From assembly GCF_000159635.1 (NCBI RefSeq), contig NZ_GG667192.1, positions 13,133-49,134 on the forward strand: a DNA stretch of 36,002 nucleotides. Reading direction: 5' to 3'. Shown one piece after another: positions 1 through 7,091 of this stretch. Within the stretch, counting starts at the first letter, position 1. Each line of letters begins with the position of its first letter. This DNA is from Corynebacterium lipophiloflavum DSM 44291 (GTDB lineage: Bacteria; Actinomycetota; Actinomycetes; Mycobacteriales; Mycobacteriaceae). The notes beneath the pieces were generated by a model. That model was not told where the DNA came from. It saw nothing but the letters and a program-made list of their open reading frames with translations, and did no database searches. A program made the position numbers and the translations under genes.

Positions 1-21
1 TCGCACTGATCTATTAACCTT

Positions 22-57
22 AGCGCCCTGCCTGAAGAACCGTGCCGGGGCGCTTTC
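22..57 (+). terminator. Rho-independent terminator of an upstream gene
   Basis: A 7-bp perfect stem (agcgccc at 22-28, gggcgct at 48-54) is followed by a short T-rich tail (ttct). It lies before the ogt promoter, so it most likely ends a gene lying left of the window. The T-tract is short, so strength is uncertain. Confidence 0.55.
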
Positions 58-96
58 TCGTCTGTCCGAATTCATTTTCGCCCCCGGGTGCACCGC

Positions 97-102
97 TACA
101 CT
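97..102 (+). promoter_or_regulatory. -10 element of ogt, leaderless arrangement
   Basis: TACACT ends 7 nt before the ATG at 110. This spacing places the transcription start at or next to the A of the ATG, so the mRNA is probably leaderless. No Shine-Dalgarno spacing problem arises because none is needed. Confidence 0.6.
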
Positions 103-109
103 AGGGGGC

Positions 110-619
110 ATGCCACTTTCCTGGACCACCATCGACAGCCCGATCGGTGAGCTGTTGCTCGTCGGGTCCCCCGAAGGTGTGGTGCGCATCGCGTTTGAGT
201 GCGAGGACCTCGATGACGTGCGCCGCAACATCTCGGACCGCACCGGCGAGCAGCTTGAGCCAGGTCCGCTCGGACAGGCAGAAAAGCAGCTCGCCGAGTA
301 TTTTGCAGGCCAGCGCAGGGAATTCAACCTACCGCTCGACTGGCGCCTGAGCACGGGGTTTCGAGCCCAGGTACAGCGTGCATTGACAGGTATCGCCTAC
401 GGCGAGACTCAGACCTACGGCCAGCTCGCGCAGCGTGTGGGAAGCCCCACGGCCGTGCGCGCGGTCGGCAGCGGCTGCGCCACCAACCCGCTGCCGATCG
501 TCGTACCGTGTCACCGGGTGCTGCGCAGCGACGGCTCCCTCGGCGGTTATCGAGGCGGCTTGGAGATCAAGCAGTACCTGCTTAAGCTGGAGTCAGGTAA
601 TGCACCTACTTCAGGCTAA
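110..619 (+). CDS. ogt: Methylated-DNA--protein-cysteine methyltransferase
   Basis: A 169-aa protein that transfers the alkyl group of O6-alkylguanine (and O4-alkylthymine) in DNA to its own cysteine, a suicidal one-step repair. The active-site motif PCHRV is present with the acceptor Cys at residue 134, followed by the family's GGYRGG-type segment and a C-terminal K-x-x-LL stretch. The N-terminal ~75 residues are the ribonuclease-H-like domain usual for this family, and the length is normal for a stand-alone Ogt/MGMT without an Ada domain. The ATG is supported by a -10 hexamer 7 nt upstream. It is monocistronic here: a 104-bp gap separates it from the fructosamine kinase gene. Assignment to Ogt rather than Ada-C is by length and lack of fusion. 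Confidence 0.93.
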   Translation: MPLSWTTIDSPIGELLLVGSPEGVVRIAFECEDLDDVRRNISDRTGEQLEPGPLGQAEKQLAEYFAGQRREFNLPLDWRLSTGFRAQVQRALTGIAYGETQTYGQLAQRVGSPTAVRAVGSGCATNPLPIVVPCHRVLRSDGSLGGYRGGLEIKQYLLKLESGNAPTSG

Positions 620-679
620 GAGCGGACGGGCAAGAATGCGCCGTTTAGTCGGTTTTGGACGCATTCTTTCCCTTCCGGT

Positions 680-691
680 CTTCACCTGAAG
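680..691 (+). promoter_or_regulatory. Short dyad upstream of the bio operon, possible operator
   Basis: The dodecamer cttcacctgaag has perfectly complementary 5-nt arms (cttca/tgaag) around a 2-nt centre. It lies about 20-30 bp upstream of the -10 hexamer at 710-715, i.e. over the -35 region of the operon that carries bioA-F-D. A repressor site is a reasonable guess, but the sequence does not match the BioQ consensus as I remember it, and short dyads occur by chance. Confidence 0.25.
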
Positions 692-709
692 CAACGGCGG
701 GAGGTGAGC

Positions 710-715
710 TACGGT
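710..715 (+). promoter_or_regulatory. -10 element of the fructosamine kinase-bio operon
   Basis: TACGGT ends 8 nt before the ATG at 724. This favours a leaderless transcript starting at that ATG and argues against the longer reading frame beginning at 655. Confidence 0.5.
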
Positions 716-723
716 GGCGCGAC

Positions 724-1491
724 ATGAGTCGCAAATTTACAAAGCACGGGAGTGCTCCTCAATCCGCCACTGCGGAGGCCGCGGGCCTGCGTTGGCTGCG
801 TGAGGGCAGCGACGCGGTGGTGGAAGTCTACGACGTTGACGCCGCAGCCAACACGCTCACCATAGAGCACGTCGACACCGTCCGGCCAACACCCGCCGCG
901 GCGATGGGGGCGGGCCGCGAACTGGCCAAGATCCACGCTTGCGGTGCGCAGGCCTTCGGCGCTCCGCCGGCCAGCTGGGGCGGACCGAACTTTATCGGGC
1001 GCGTCGAGCAGGAATGCACTCCAACCGAAAGGTGGGCCAACTTCTACGTACACCAGCGCGTCCTGCCCTTCGCCCACAGGGCCCACGCGGCGGGAAACCT
1101 GCGGGACACCGGCCTCGAAACGGTCGAGCGCGCATGCGAGGCGCTGCTGGAGGAAGACGAAAACGCCCCGCTCGCGCGCATCCACGGCGACTTGTGGTCG
1201 GGAAACCTGCTGTTTTCCGCACATGGTCCGCGGTTTATCGACCCCGCGGCCCACGGCGGGCACCCGCTGACCGATATCGCGATGCTGGAGCTGTTCGGCG
1301 CCCCGTTTGTCGAGGAGATCGCCGAGGGGTACTTAGAAGAGGGTGTCCTTGGCGCCGATTGGCGCCGCAGAATCCCCATCCACCAGCTGCACCCATTGGC
1401 GGTGCACGCCCAGACCCACGGGCCGAGCTACGCGGATGCGCTGGTGCGCGCGGCGGAGCAGACACTGCGGGTTGTACATTCTGGTGTGTGA
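724..1491 (+). CDS. Fructosamine kinase family protein
   Basis: A 255-aa aminoglycoside-phosphotransferase-fold kinase of the fructosamine/ketosamine-3-kinase family. Family members phosphorylate sugar-amine adducts (ketosamines, ribulosamines) on proteins or small amines, leading to their breakdown. Visible motifs are the N-terminal AAGLRWL segment, the catalytic loop HGDLWSGN with Asp156, and the metal-binding Asp173 in FIDPA followed by [10 protein letters not shown]. The frame is open upstream to 655, but the start at 724 is preferred because family members begin just before this segment and because a -10 hexamer lies 8 nt upstream. Its stop codon shares one base with the bioA start (TGATG), so it is the first gene of the biotin operon. 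A true link to biotin synthesis is not established; substrate unknown. Confidence 0.88.
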   Translation: MSRKFTKHGSAPQSATAEAAGLRWLREGSDAVVEVYDVDAAANTLTIEHVDTVRPTPAAAMGAGRELAKIHACGAQAFGAPPASWGGPNFIGRVEQECTPTERWANFYVHQRVLPFAHRAHAAGNLRDTGLETVERACEALLEEDENAPLARIHGDLWSGNLLFSAHGPRFIDPAAHGGHPLTDIAMLELFGAPFVEEIAEGYLEEGVLGADWRRRIPIHQLHPLAVHAQTHGPSYADALVRAAEQTLRVVHSGV

Positions 1492-2771
1492 TGGACGACC
1501 AAAGCCTGCTGGCCCTCGATGCACGCCACGTGTGGCACCCCTACGGCGCGTTTCCTCCGACGACGGCGCCGCTGCCTGTGGCGTCGGCAAGCGGCGTGCG
1601 CCTCAAGCTTGCTAGCGGGCGGGAGCTGATCGACGGGATGAGCTCGTGGTGGGCGGCGATACACGGGTACCGCCACCCGCACATGGACGCCACAGCACAC
1701 CGCCAGGTCGACGTGCTCAGCCACGTGATGTTTGGCGGGCTGACGCACGAACCGGCTGTCACGCTCGCCGCACGCCTCGCCGCGATGGCGCCGGGGGAGC
1801 TGGACAAGGTCTTCCTCGCCGACTCCGGCTCGGTGAGCGTGGAGGTCGCGGCGAAAATGGCGATCCAGTACCAGCGCTCCCGCGGGCACGCGGGGCGCAC
1901 GAAGCTGGCCACGTGGCGTGGCGGCTACCACGGCGACACGCTCACCCCGATGAGCGTCTGCGATCCGGAAGGCGGGATGCACGCGATGTGGCGCGCGGTT
2001 CTACCGGCCCAGGTGTTCGCGGACGCCCCGCCGCGCGAGTTCGACGCGGCCTACGCCACCGAACTGAGACAGATGGTGCAGTCCCACGCCCACGAGCTCG
2101 CCGCCGTGATCGTGGAACCGGTGGTGCAAGGCGCCGGTGGGATGCGCTTTCACCACCCCGCCTACCTTCACGAGCTGCGGCGAGTGTGCGATGAGACGGG
2201 CGTGCTGCTGATTTTCGACGAGATCGCGACCGGGTTCGGGCGCACCGGAGAGCTCTTCGCAGCCGACCACGCCCAGGTGGCACCGGACATCATGTGCGTG
2301 GGCAAGGCGCTCACCGGCGGGTACCTAAGCCTTGCGGCGACGCTGACCACACGAGACGTCGCCGAGGTGATCAGTCGCGGGGAGGCCGGTGGGCTGGCGC
2401 ACGGGCCGACGTTCATGGGCAACCCTTTAGCCTGTGCGATCGCGAACGCTTCGCTGGACCTCGTCGAGGACGGGCAGTGGCGCGTGCAGGTGCCGCGCAT
2501 CTCCGGCTGGCTCGAAGAGGGCCTCGTGCCCGCGAGAGAGCTTCCCGGGGTGCGCGATGTCCGCGTCCTGGGCGCCATCGGTGTGATCGAGCTCGAGCAC
2601 GACGTGCCCATGCAAGTGGCAACGGATGCGATTACGGAGCACGGCGTGTGGCTGCGACCTTTCCGCAACCTGATTTACACCATGCCACCTCTCATCTGTA
2701 CGGAACACGAGATTGCCGCTATCTGCCGTGCGGCGATCGCCGGAGTAATGTCGTTTTCCCATGGAAGCTGA
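1491..2771 (+). CDS. bioA: Adenosylmethionine--8-amino-7-oxononanoate aminotransferase
   Basis: A 426-aa fold-type-I PLP enzyme that converts 8-amino-7-oxononanoate (KAPA) to 7,8-diaminononanoate (DAPA) using S-adenosylmethionine as amino donor. Diagnostic elements are the N-terminal HVWHPYG, the substrate-binding [12 protein letters not shown], the PLP-contacting [15 protein letters not shown] and the Schiff-base Lys272 in GKALTGGYL. The [11 protein letters not shown] segment is also typical of BioA rather than other class-III aminotransferases. The ATG overlaps the preceding stop codon by one base, giving translational coupling; bioF starts 11 bp before its end. Length is normal for the family. 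Confidence 0.96.
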   Translation: MDDQSLLALDARHVWHPYGAFPPTTAPLPVASASGVRLKLASGRELIDGMSSWWAAIHGYRHPHMDATAHRQVDVLSHVMFGGLTHEPAVTLAARLAAMAPGELDKVFLADSGSVSVEVAAKMAIQYQRSRGHAGRTKLATWRGGYHGDTLTPMSVCDPEGGMHAMWRAVLPAQVFADAPPREFDAAYATELRQMVQSHAHELAAVIVEPVVQGAGGMRFHHPAYLHELRRVCDETGVLLIFDEIATGFGRTGELFAADHAQVAPDIMCVGKALTGGYLSLAATLTTRDVAEVISRGEAGGLAHGPTFMGNPLACAIANASLDLVEDGQWRVQVPRISGWLEEGLVPARELPGVRDVRVLGAIGVIELEHDVPMQVATDAITEHGVWLRPFRNLIYTMPPLICTEHEIAAICRAAIAGVMSFSHGS

Positions 2772-3912
2772 ATCGCCGTCTCGTGCCTTGGACTGGCTCG
2801 ACGAGGAAAGCCGCCGGCGCAGCGCGGCGGGACTTCACCGCGTGCTACGGCCGCGCAGCCCGGAGATGTCCCTGCTGGACCTCGCGTCCAACGATTATCT
2901 CGGGCTCTCCCGCCACCCGGAGGTCATCGCCGGAGCGCGGCGCTCGCTTGAGCGCTGCGGGGCTGGTGCGACGGGATCGCGCCTGGTCACCGGTACGCTC
3001 GATGAACATGATGCGCTCGAGCGCGAGCTTGCGCAGTTCTGCGGGCAGCCGTCGGCGCTGGTCTTCTCATCCGGTTACATGGCCAACTTGGGGCTGGTGA
3101 CGGCGCTGAGCGGGCGCGGTGCGCTGGTGGTCTCGGACGCGGGCTCGCACGCCTCGCTTATCGACGCCTGCCGGCTCTCGCGCGCCCGAGTCGTCGTCAC
3201 GCCGCGCGGTGATGTTGACGCGGTGGCCGAGGCGTTGAAGTCCCGCGCCGAGCCGCGCGCCGTGGTGCTCACCGACAGTGTGTACTCCACCGATGGGGCG
3301 CTTGCGCCCGTCGCCGAGCTGCACGCAGCGGCTCGCGAGCACGGAGCCGTGCTGGTCGTCGACGAGGCGCACGGCTTCGGCGTGCGCGGCGCCGGTGGGC
3401 GGGGATACGTCCACGAGCTGGGTCTCGCGGGGCAGGAGGACCTCGTCGTCAGTGCGACACTGTCGAAGGCGCTCGGCGCACAGGGAGGGGTGGTCTTCAG
3501 CTCGCCGCGCGTGCGCGCACACCTGGTGGACACCGCTCGCTCATTCATCTTCGACACGGCGCTGGCGCCGCCGATGGTCGGTGCGGCGCGCGCGGCGTTA
3601 AGTGTTCTACAGCGTGAGCCAGAACGAGCTGCCCGGGTACTGAACGTCGCATCGCAACTGGTCGCAGCAACAAATGCGGCGGCCCCGGAGAGCGCGGTCG
3701 TGTCGGTCGTTCTCGGCGACTCGGAGCGCGCGGTTGCCGCCCGCGACGCGGCGCGCGACCGGGGGTTGGAAGTGGGATGCTTCCGCCCGCCGTCGGTGCC
3801 GGCGGGCACCTCGCGGCTGCGTCTGACCGCCCGCGCCGATTTAAGCGATGCGGAGGTTTCTCGCGCGGCGCTCATCCTGCGCGACATTGTGGAGGAGTAT
3901 TCACATCTATGA
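2761..3912 (+). CDS. bioF: 8-amino-7-oxononanoate synthase
   Basis: A 383-aa alpha-oxoamine synthase that condenses a pimeloyl thioester with L-alanine, releasing CO2, to make 8-amino-7-oxononanoate, the substrate of the neighbouring BioA. The sequence has the family landmarks: [16 protein letters not shown] near residue 40, [13 protein letters not shown], the Asp-containing [13 protein letters not shown], and the PLP lysine at 236 in [14 protein letters not shown]. The start overlaps bioA by 11 bp and the stop overlaps bioD by 4 bp (ATGA). The ATG is chosen because the N-terminus lines up with the family. BioF is notable because the well-studied biotin-auxotroph C. glutamicum is known to lack it. 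Confidence 0.95.
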   Translation: MEAESPSRALDWLDEESRRRSAAGLHRVLRPRSPEMSLLDLASNDYLGLSRHPEVIAGARRSLERCGAGATGSRLVTGTLDEHDALERELAQFCGQPSALVFSSGYMANLGLVTALSGRGALVVSDAGSHASLIDACRLSRARVVVTPRGDVDAVAEALKSRAEPRAVVLTDSVYSTDGALAPVAELHAAAREHGAVLVVDEAHGFGVRGAGGRGYVHELGLAGQEDLVVSATLSKALGAQGGVVFSSPRVRAHLVDTARSFIFDTALAPPMVGAARAALSVLQREPERAARVLNVASQLVAATNAAAPESAVVSVVLGDSERAVAARDAARDRGLEVGCFRPPSVPAGTSRLRLTARADLSDAEVSRAALILRDIVEEYSHL

Positions 3913-4580
3913 CGAAGTTCATCGTGGTCTCGGGCACAGGCACCGAGATCGGCAAGACCGTTGCCACCGCGGCGCTGGCCGCGCGCGAAGTGTCCGACGG
4001 CACCCGCGTGGGAATCGCCAAACCCATCCAGACCGGGCTCGAGCCCGGTGAGGACGGGGACTGCCACGTCGCGGCTCGACTCGCGGGGATCACGGCTGCC
4101 TTCGAACACCGCCGCCTGCGCGAGCCGCTTGCGCCGGAAACAGCGGCACGCCGCGCCGGAGAGTACCAGTCCACGGCCGCCGAGCTGGCACAGGCGGTGC
4201 GCCACTGGGCTTCGGGCCAGGATCTCGACGTGGTGTTTGTGGAGGGCGCCGGCGGGGTACTCGCGAGGCTGGGAACCGATACGACGATCATCGACGTCGC
4301 GCGTGAGCTCGATGCGCCGGTCGTGCTGGTCACGTCCGCCGAGCTCGGAACCCTGTCGGCAACCGAGCTTGCCACGCGATACTTACGCGCCGAGGGCCTT
4401 GAGTGCCTGGGGCTGGTCATCGGTTCGTGGCCGGATGCCCCGGACTTGGCCCAGCGCTGCAACGTCGAAGACCTTCCGCGACTGACGGGGGAGAGGCTGC
4501 TGGGTGCGGTGCCACGCGGGGCGGGATCTCTCGCCCCGGAGGAGTTCGCGCACCGTGCGCCGGGCTGGTTTTGCCCCTAG
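3909..4580 (+). CDS. bioD: ATP-dependent dethiobiotin synthetase
   Basis: A 223-aa P-loop protein that carboxylates 7,8-diaminononanoate and closes the ureido ring to give dethiobiotin. It has the N-terminal Walker A GTGTEIGKTVA, the substrate-binding PIQTG, the EGAGGVLARL segment of switch II and a normal length for BioD. The start is the ATG inside the ATGA overlap with bioF; the frame is open further upstream but that region is bioF coding sequence. Last gene of the operon. bioB, needed for the final sulphur insertion, is not in the window. Confidence 0.95.
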   Translation: MTKFIVVSGTGTEIGKTVATAALAAREVSDGTRVGIAKPIQTGLEPGEDGDCHVAARLAGITAAFEHRRLREPLAPETAARRAGEYQSTAAELAQAVRHWASGQDLDVVFVEGAGGVLARLGTDTTIIDVARELDAPVVLVTSAELGTLSATELATRYLRAEGLECLGLVIGSWPDAPDLAQRCNVEDLPRLTGERLLGAVPRGAGSLAPEEFAHRAPGWFCP

Positions 4581-4595
4581 ATGTACCGGTGGGAC

Positions 4596-4850
4596 TAGGG
4601 TTTTGTGGTTTGTTGCTGGCTGAGTGTGACTTTTCACCGTCTGAGATGTCACGGTGAAGCCAACCCGGCCGCCGCCGACCTGGGGTTTTACGGACTGTTG
4701 CTGCGTGAGTGTGACTTTTCACCGCCTGAGATGTCACGGTGGAGCCACCCCGGCCACTGCCGACCTGGGGTTTTACGGACTGTTGCTGCGTGAGTGTGAC
4801 TTTTCACCGCCTGAGATGTCACGGTGAAGCCACCCCGGCCGCCGCCGAAA
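4596..4850. repeat. Three tandem copies of an 85-bp repeat
   Basis: Units span 4596-4680, 4681-4765 and 4766-4850 with an exact 85-bp period. Copies 2 and 3 differ at only a few bases; copy 1 is more diverged at its left end. Each unit contains an inverted repeat, TTCACCG and CGGTGAA separated by 12 bases (4633-4639/4652-4658 and 4803-4809/4822-4828), with one mismatch in copy 2 (4718-4724/4737-4743). The period is not a multiple of three and no conserved reading frame runs through it. It fills the whole gap between convergent bioD and nadE, so a role as a bidirectional terminator or an interspersed palindromic element is possible. I do not recognise the family. Confidence 0.9.
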
Positions 4851-4852
4851 AC

Positions 4853-5689
4853 CTAGCGCCACCAGGTGTCGAAGGGCGCGGGCGGCATATGGCGCTTGTG
4901 CTGGCCGACGCGCCAGAGGTGCTCGAGGCGCTCGCGGGCGTCGTCGGGAATGCTCTTGCCTTCCAGGTAGTCGTCGATGTGCGCATACGTGATGCCGAGC
5001 GCTTCTTCGTCGGGAAGCGCCGGGCGGTCGTCCTCGAGGTCGGCCGTGGGGATCTTCTTCCACATCGCCTCGTCCGCGCCGAGCTCGCGCAACAGTGCGG
5101 CCCCTTGGCGCTTGTTCAGCCCGGCGAGCGGCAACAGATCTGCGGCACCGTCGCCGTGCTTGGTAAAGAACGCTGTGACGTTCTCCGCGGCGTGGTCAGT
5201 GCCGATGACGAGCAGGCCGCGCTCACCAGCAATCGCGTATTGGGCGATCATGCGCATGCGGGCCTTGATGTTTCCCTTGTTGAAGTCGCGCACTTCCGCG
5301 CCCCCGAGGGCGTCGCCGACGGCGTCGGCAAGCGCGCTGGTGGCGGGCTTGATGTTGACGGTGAGGCGCTCGTCCGGGCGGATGAATTCGAGCGCGCGCC
5401 GGGCGTCGGCCTCGTCCGCCTGGGTGCCGTGGGGCAGCCGGACGGCGCAAAACGTGGCCTCGTGACCGCTCGCGCGAAGCTTTTCGACGCTCAGTTGCGC
5501 AAGCCGGCCCGCGAGGGTGGAATCCTGGCCGCCGGAAATACCGAGGACGAAGCCCTTGGCGCCGGAAGCGAGGAGGTAGTCGGCGAGGAAATCCACGCGC
5601 GCCTCTATCTCCGCGGCGGCGTCGATCGTGGGTTTGACGCCCAGCTGCTCGATGATCGTCTCCTGTAAGCTGGGGCTCTGCGCGTTCAT
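4853..5689 (-). CDS. nadE: Ammonia-dependent NAD+ synthetase
   Basis: A 278-aa enzyme of the adenine-nucleotide-alpha-hydrolase/PP-loop family that adenylates nicotinate adenine dinucleotide and amidates it to NAD+. The PP-loop SGGQDS is at residues 52-57, and the C-terminal half has [19 protein letters not shown] and [12 protein letters not shown], typical of the short NadE. There is no N-terminal nitrilase/glutaminase domain, so it should use free ammonia. The start at 5689 is chosen because it matches the family N-terminus and has a -10 hexamer 7 nt upstream; the frame is open further but carries unrelated sequence. It is convergent with bioD across the 85-bp repeats and divergent from the L36 gene. 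Confidence 0.95.
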   Translation of the reverse strand: MNAQSPSLQETIIEQLGVKPTIDAAAEIEARVDFLADYLLASGAKGFVLGISGGQDSTLAGRLAQLSVEKLRASGHEATFCAVRLPHGTQADEADARRALEFIRPDERLTVNIKPATSALADAVGDALGGAEVRDFNKGNIKARMRMIAQYAIAGERGLLVIGTDHAAENVTAFFTKHGDGAADLLPLAGLNKRQGAALLRELGADEAMWKKIPTADLEDDRPALPDEEALGITYAHIDDYLEGKSIPDDARERLEHLWRVGQHKRHMPPAPFDTWWR

Positions 5690-5696
5690 GAGGTCT

Positions 5697-5702
5697 ATCG
5701 TA
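5697..5702 (-). promoter_or_regulatory. -10 element of nadE, leaderless arrangement
   Basis: On the minus strand TACGAT ends 7 nt before the ATG at 5689, so the transcript probably begins at the start codon. Confidence 0.55.
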
Positions 5703-5731
5703 GCGCTTTTGGTGATCTGCCCTGGGTGGGG

Positions 5732-5737
5732 TAATCT
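5732..5737 (+). promoter_or_regulatory. Candidate -10 element of the L36 gene
   Basis: TAATCT lies about 70 nt before the ATG at 5807. A transcript from here would carry a leader that contains the hairpin at 5752-5771 and a good Shine-Dalgarno at 5794-5800. No clear -35 was recognised. Confidence 0.35.
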
Positions 5738-5751
5738 CGTACTCCGTGTTG

Positions 5752-5771
5752 CGACTCCCGCTCGGGGGTCG
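5752..5771 (+). other. Hairpin in the leader of the L36 gene
   Basis: Arms cgactccc (5752-5759) and gggggtcg (5764-5771) pair over 8 positions with one A-G type mismatch and a 4-nt loop. It sits about 35 nt before the start codon. It lacks a T-tract, so it is not a terminator; it could stabilise the leader or regulate translation of the ribosomal protein. Confidence 0.4.
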
Positions 5772-5806
5772 TGTGAGAGATAACCGAGAGAAGAAAGGAG
5801 CGCCCG

Positions 5807-5929
5807 ATGAAGGTTCGCAAGTCGCTTCGGTCGCTGAAGAACAAGCCGGGCGCCCAGGTTGTGCGTCGCCACGGCAAGGTTTACGTCATCAACAAGCGTG
5901 ATCCGCGCTTCAAGGCCCGCCAGGGCTAG
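5807..5929 (+). CDS. rpmJ: 50S ribosomal protein L36, cysteine-free form
   Basis: A 40-aa ribosomal protein beginning [11 protein letters not shown] and ending in FKARQG, with the family's RRHGKVYVI core. The canonical L36 carries a Cys/His zinc site; this copy has no cysteine, so it is the C-minus paralogue, which in many bacteria replaces the zinc form when zinc is short. A strong Shine-Dalgarno (aaaggag, 5794-5800) lies 6 nt before the ATG, and a strong terminator follows at 5954. The same gene sits between nadE and nrdH in C. glutamicum as I recall. No AT-rich Zur-like palindrome was visible upstream, so regulation by zinc is not supported from the sequence. Confidence 0.93.
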   Translation: MKVRKSLRSLKNKPGAQVVRRHGKVYVINKRDPRFKARQG

Positions 5930-5953
5930 TCGCGAAGACTTCGCTGCACAAAA

Positions 5954-5996
5954 CGCCCTGCCACCTCTGCTTACACGGAGGCGGCAGGGCGTTTTT
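5954..5996 (+). terminator. Strong Rho-independent terminator after rpmJ
   Basis: A 14-bp stem (5954-5967 with 5978-5991, one G-T pair) closes a 10-nt loop and is followed by five T residues at 5992-5996. Confidence 0.93.
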
Positions 5997-6113
5997 CGTG
6001 GTTGGACACGTGTCTCGGGGAGCGGAAAGCACATTGGTGTAAGACGTGGCAATGAGCGCATGCCTACATGTGGGCCGCGATTCGCTTATATCCTGGTAAT
6101 TCCACCGGTGTAA

Positions 6114-6129
6114 CTACTATATATAGTAT
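6114..6129 (+). promoter_or_regulatory. NrdR box 1 upstream of nrdH
   Basis: ctactatatatagtat contains the perfect 12-nt palindrome actatatatagt (6116-6127) and resembles the NrdR-box consensus acaCwwTATATwwtgt. Its centre is 32 bp from that of the second box, about three helical turns, which is the usual arrangement for NrdR, the ATP/dATP-responsive repressor of ribonucleotide reductase genes. Confidence 0.8.
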
Positions 6130-6145
6130 CGGTTGCCTAAATTGG

Positions 6146-6161
6146 CCACAAAGTATAGTGT
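6146..6161 (+). promoter_or_regulatory. NrdR box 2 upstream of nrdH
   Basis: ccacaaagtatagtgt matches the NrdR-box consensus at most positions, especially the right half tatagtgt. Together with box 1 it should let NrdR repress the nrdH-nrdI-nrdE transcript. Confidence 0.75.
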
Positions 6162-6248
6162 TTATCAGTGTTACTCCGACGGGGTTCGGAGCTGAGCTAG
6201 ACCGCCCAGAAGACAAGTTCAATCTCACCGAGGAAGAGCGCACAGGTT

Positions 6249-6479
6249 ATGTCCATCACCGTTTACACCAAGCCAGCTTGCGTCCAGTGCAACTTCACCA
6301 CCAAGGCCCTCGACAAGGCCGGACTCGAATACACCCTCGTTGACATCACCGTCGACAACGAGGCCCGCGACTACGTCATGGCGCTGGGTTACCTTCAGGC
6401 CCCGGTCGTCGAGGTCGGCGGGGAGCACTGGTCCGGTTTCCGCCCGGAGCGCATCCAGCGTCTGGCCCAGGCCGCCTAA
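6249..6479 (+). CDS. nrdH: Glutaredoxin-like protein NrdH
   Basis: A 76-aa redoxin of the thioredoxin fold with the active-site C-V-Q-C (Cys11 and Cys14), the hallmark of NrdH. It reduces the C-terminal disulphide of the class Ib ribonucleotide reductase NrdE and is itself reduced by thioredoxin reductase. The APVVEV cis-proline segment and the C-terminal WSGFRPERI are typical of the family. First gene of nrdH-nrdI-nrdE, downstream of two NrdR boxes. Length is standard. Confidence 0.96.
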   Translation: MSITVYTKPACVQCNFTTKALDKAGLEYTLVDITVDNEARDYVMALGYLQAPVVEVGGEHWSGFRPERIQRLAQAA

Positions 6480-6533
6480 ACAGCCGGCAGGCACCACATA
6501 CTCAGGAGACGGAGAGGGGGTCAGAGGAAAACG

Positions 6534-7079
6534 ATGCTCATCGTCTACTTCTCTTCCGCCACCGGAAACACCCAGCGGTTTGTGGAAAAGGTCGGCCTGC
6601 CCGCTGCCCGCATCCCGCTGCACCGCACCGAGGATGAGCTCATCGTCAACGAGCCGTATGTCCTCGTCTGCCCCACCTACGGCGGCGGGGCGTCGCTCAC
6701 GAGCGACAACACCCGGCCGGTGCCGAAACAAGTGATCAAGTTCCTCAACAACGAACACAATCGCTCACTGATCCGCGGCGTGATCGCCGCGGGCAATTCT
6801 AATTTCGGGCCGGACTTCTGCCTTGCGGGTGAAGTCATCTCCCGCAAGTGCCGCGTCCCGCACCTGTACCGCTTTGAATTAATGGGCGATGAACACGACG
6901 TTGACTATGTCCGTGAGCAACTCGTCGACAACGCCCACGCCCTGGGGCTAGACCCGCTTGATCGGGCGGACGTCGATAAGCTCGCTGCTCGTGCCGATGA
7001 AATCCGGCAGGAGTCCGCGCAGCGCCTTGAAAGTCTCCGTAAAAAATACGGCCGCAACAACCACCAGAAGACAGCATAG
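6534..7079 (+). CDS. nrdI: Flavodoxin-like protein NrdI, with extended C-terminus
   Basis: A flavodoxin-like FMN protein that supplies the oxidant for assembling the Mn(III)2-tyrosyl radical cofactor of NrdF. The N-terminal [11 protein letters not shown] is the FMN-phosphate loop and CPTYGGG, FLNNEHN and GNSNFG are family motifs. At 181 aa it is longer than most NrdI proteins (about 130-150 aa): roughly the last 35 residues, from [11 protein letters not shown] onward, are charged, rich in Arg/Lys/Glu/Gln and look helical. A Shine-Dalgarno-like agagga precedes the ATG. The stop is 12 nt before nrdE. Confidence 0.94.
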   Translation: MLIVYFSSATGNTQRFVEKVGLPAARIPLHRTEDELIVNEPYVLVCPTYGGGASLTSDNTRPVPKQVIKFLNNEHNRSLIRGVIAAGNSNFGPDFCLAGEVISRKCRVPHLYRFELMGDEHDVDYVREQLVDNAHALGLDPLDRADVDKLAARADEIRQESAQRLESLRKKYGRNNHQKTA

Positions 7080-7091
7080 GAGCCTTGAATC

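Larger units (their letters stand above)
5930..6248. other. 319-bp intergenic region between rpmJ and nrdH
   Basis: It holds the rpmJ terminator (5954-5996), the two NrdR boxes, and a small leader hairpin (ctccga at 6174-6179 with tcggag at 6186-6191). A purine-rich stretch around 6229-6236 may help ribosome binding for nrdH. Nothing else was recognised between 5997 and 6113. Confidence 0.7.

Noticed and set aside
655..723. Longer N-terminus for the fructosamine kinase
   Set aside because: The extra 23 residues do not look like the family N-terminus, and a -10 hexamer lies 8 nt before the ATG at 724.
939..1490. Large upstream extension of the bioA frame
   Set aside because: It overlaps the kinase gene in another frame and reads as Arg/Gly/Ala-rich shadow sequence; BioA homology begins at 1491.
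4596..4850. CRISPR array
   Set aside because: The 85-bp units are contiguous with no variable spacers.
5690..6061. 124-codon upstream extension of the nadE frame
   Set aside because: It runs through the divergent L36 gene and shows no NadE similarity; a -10 hexamer supports 5689.
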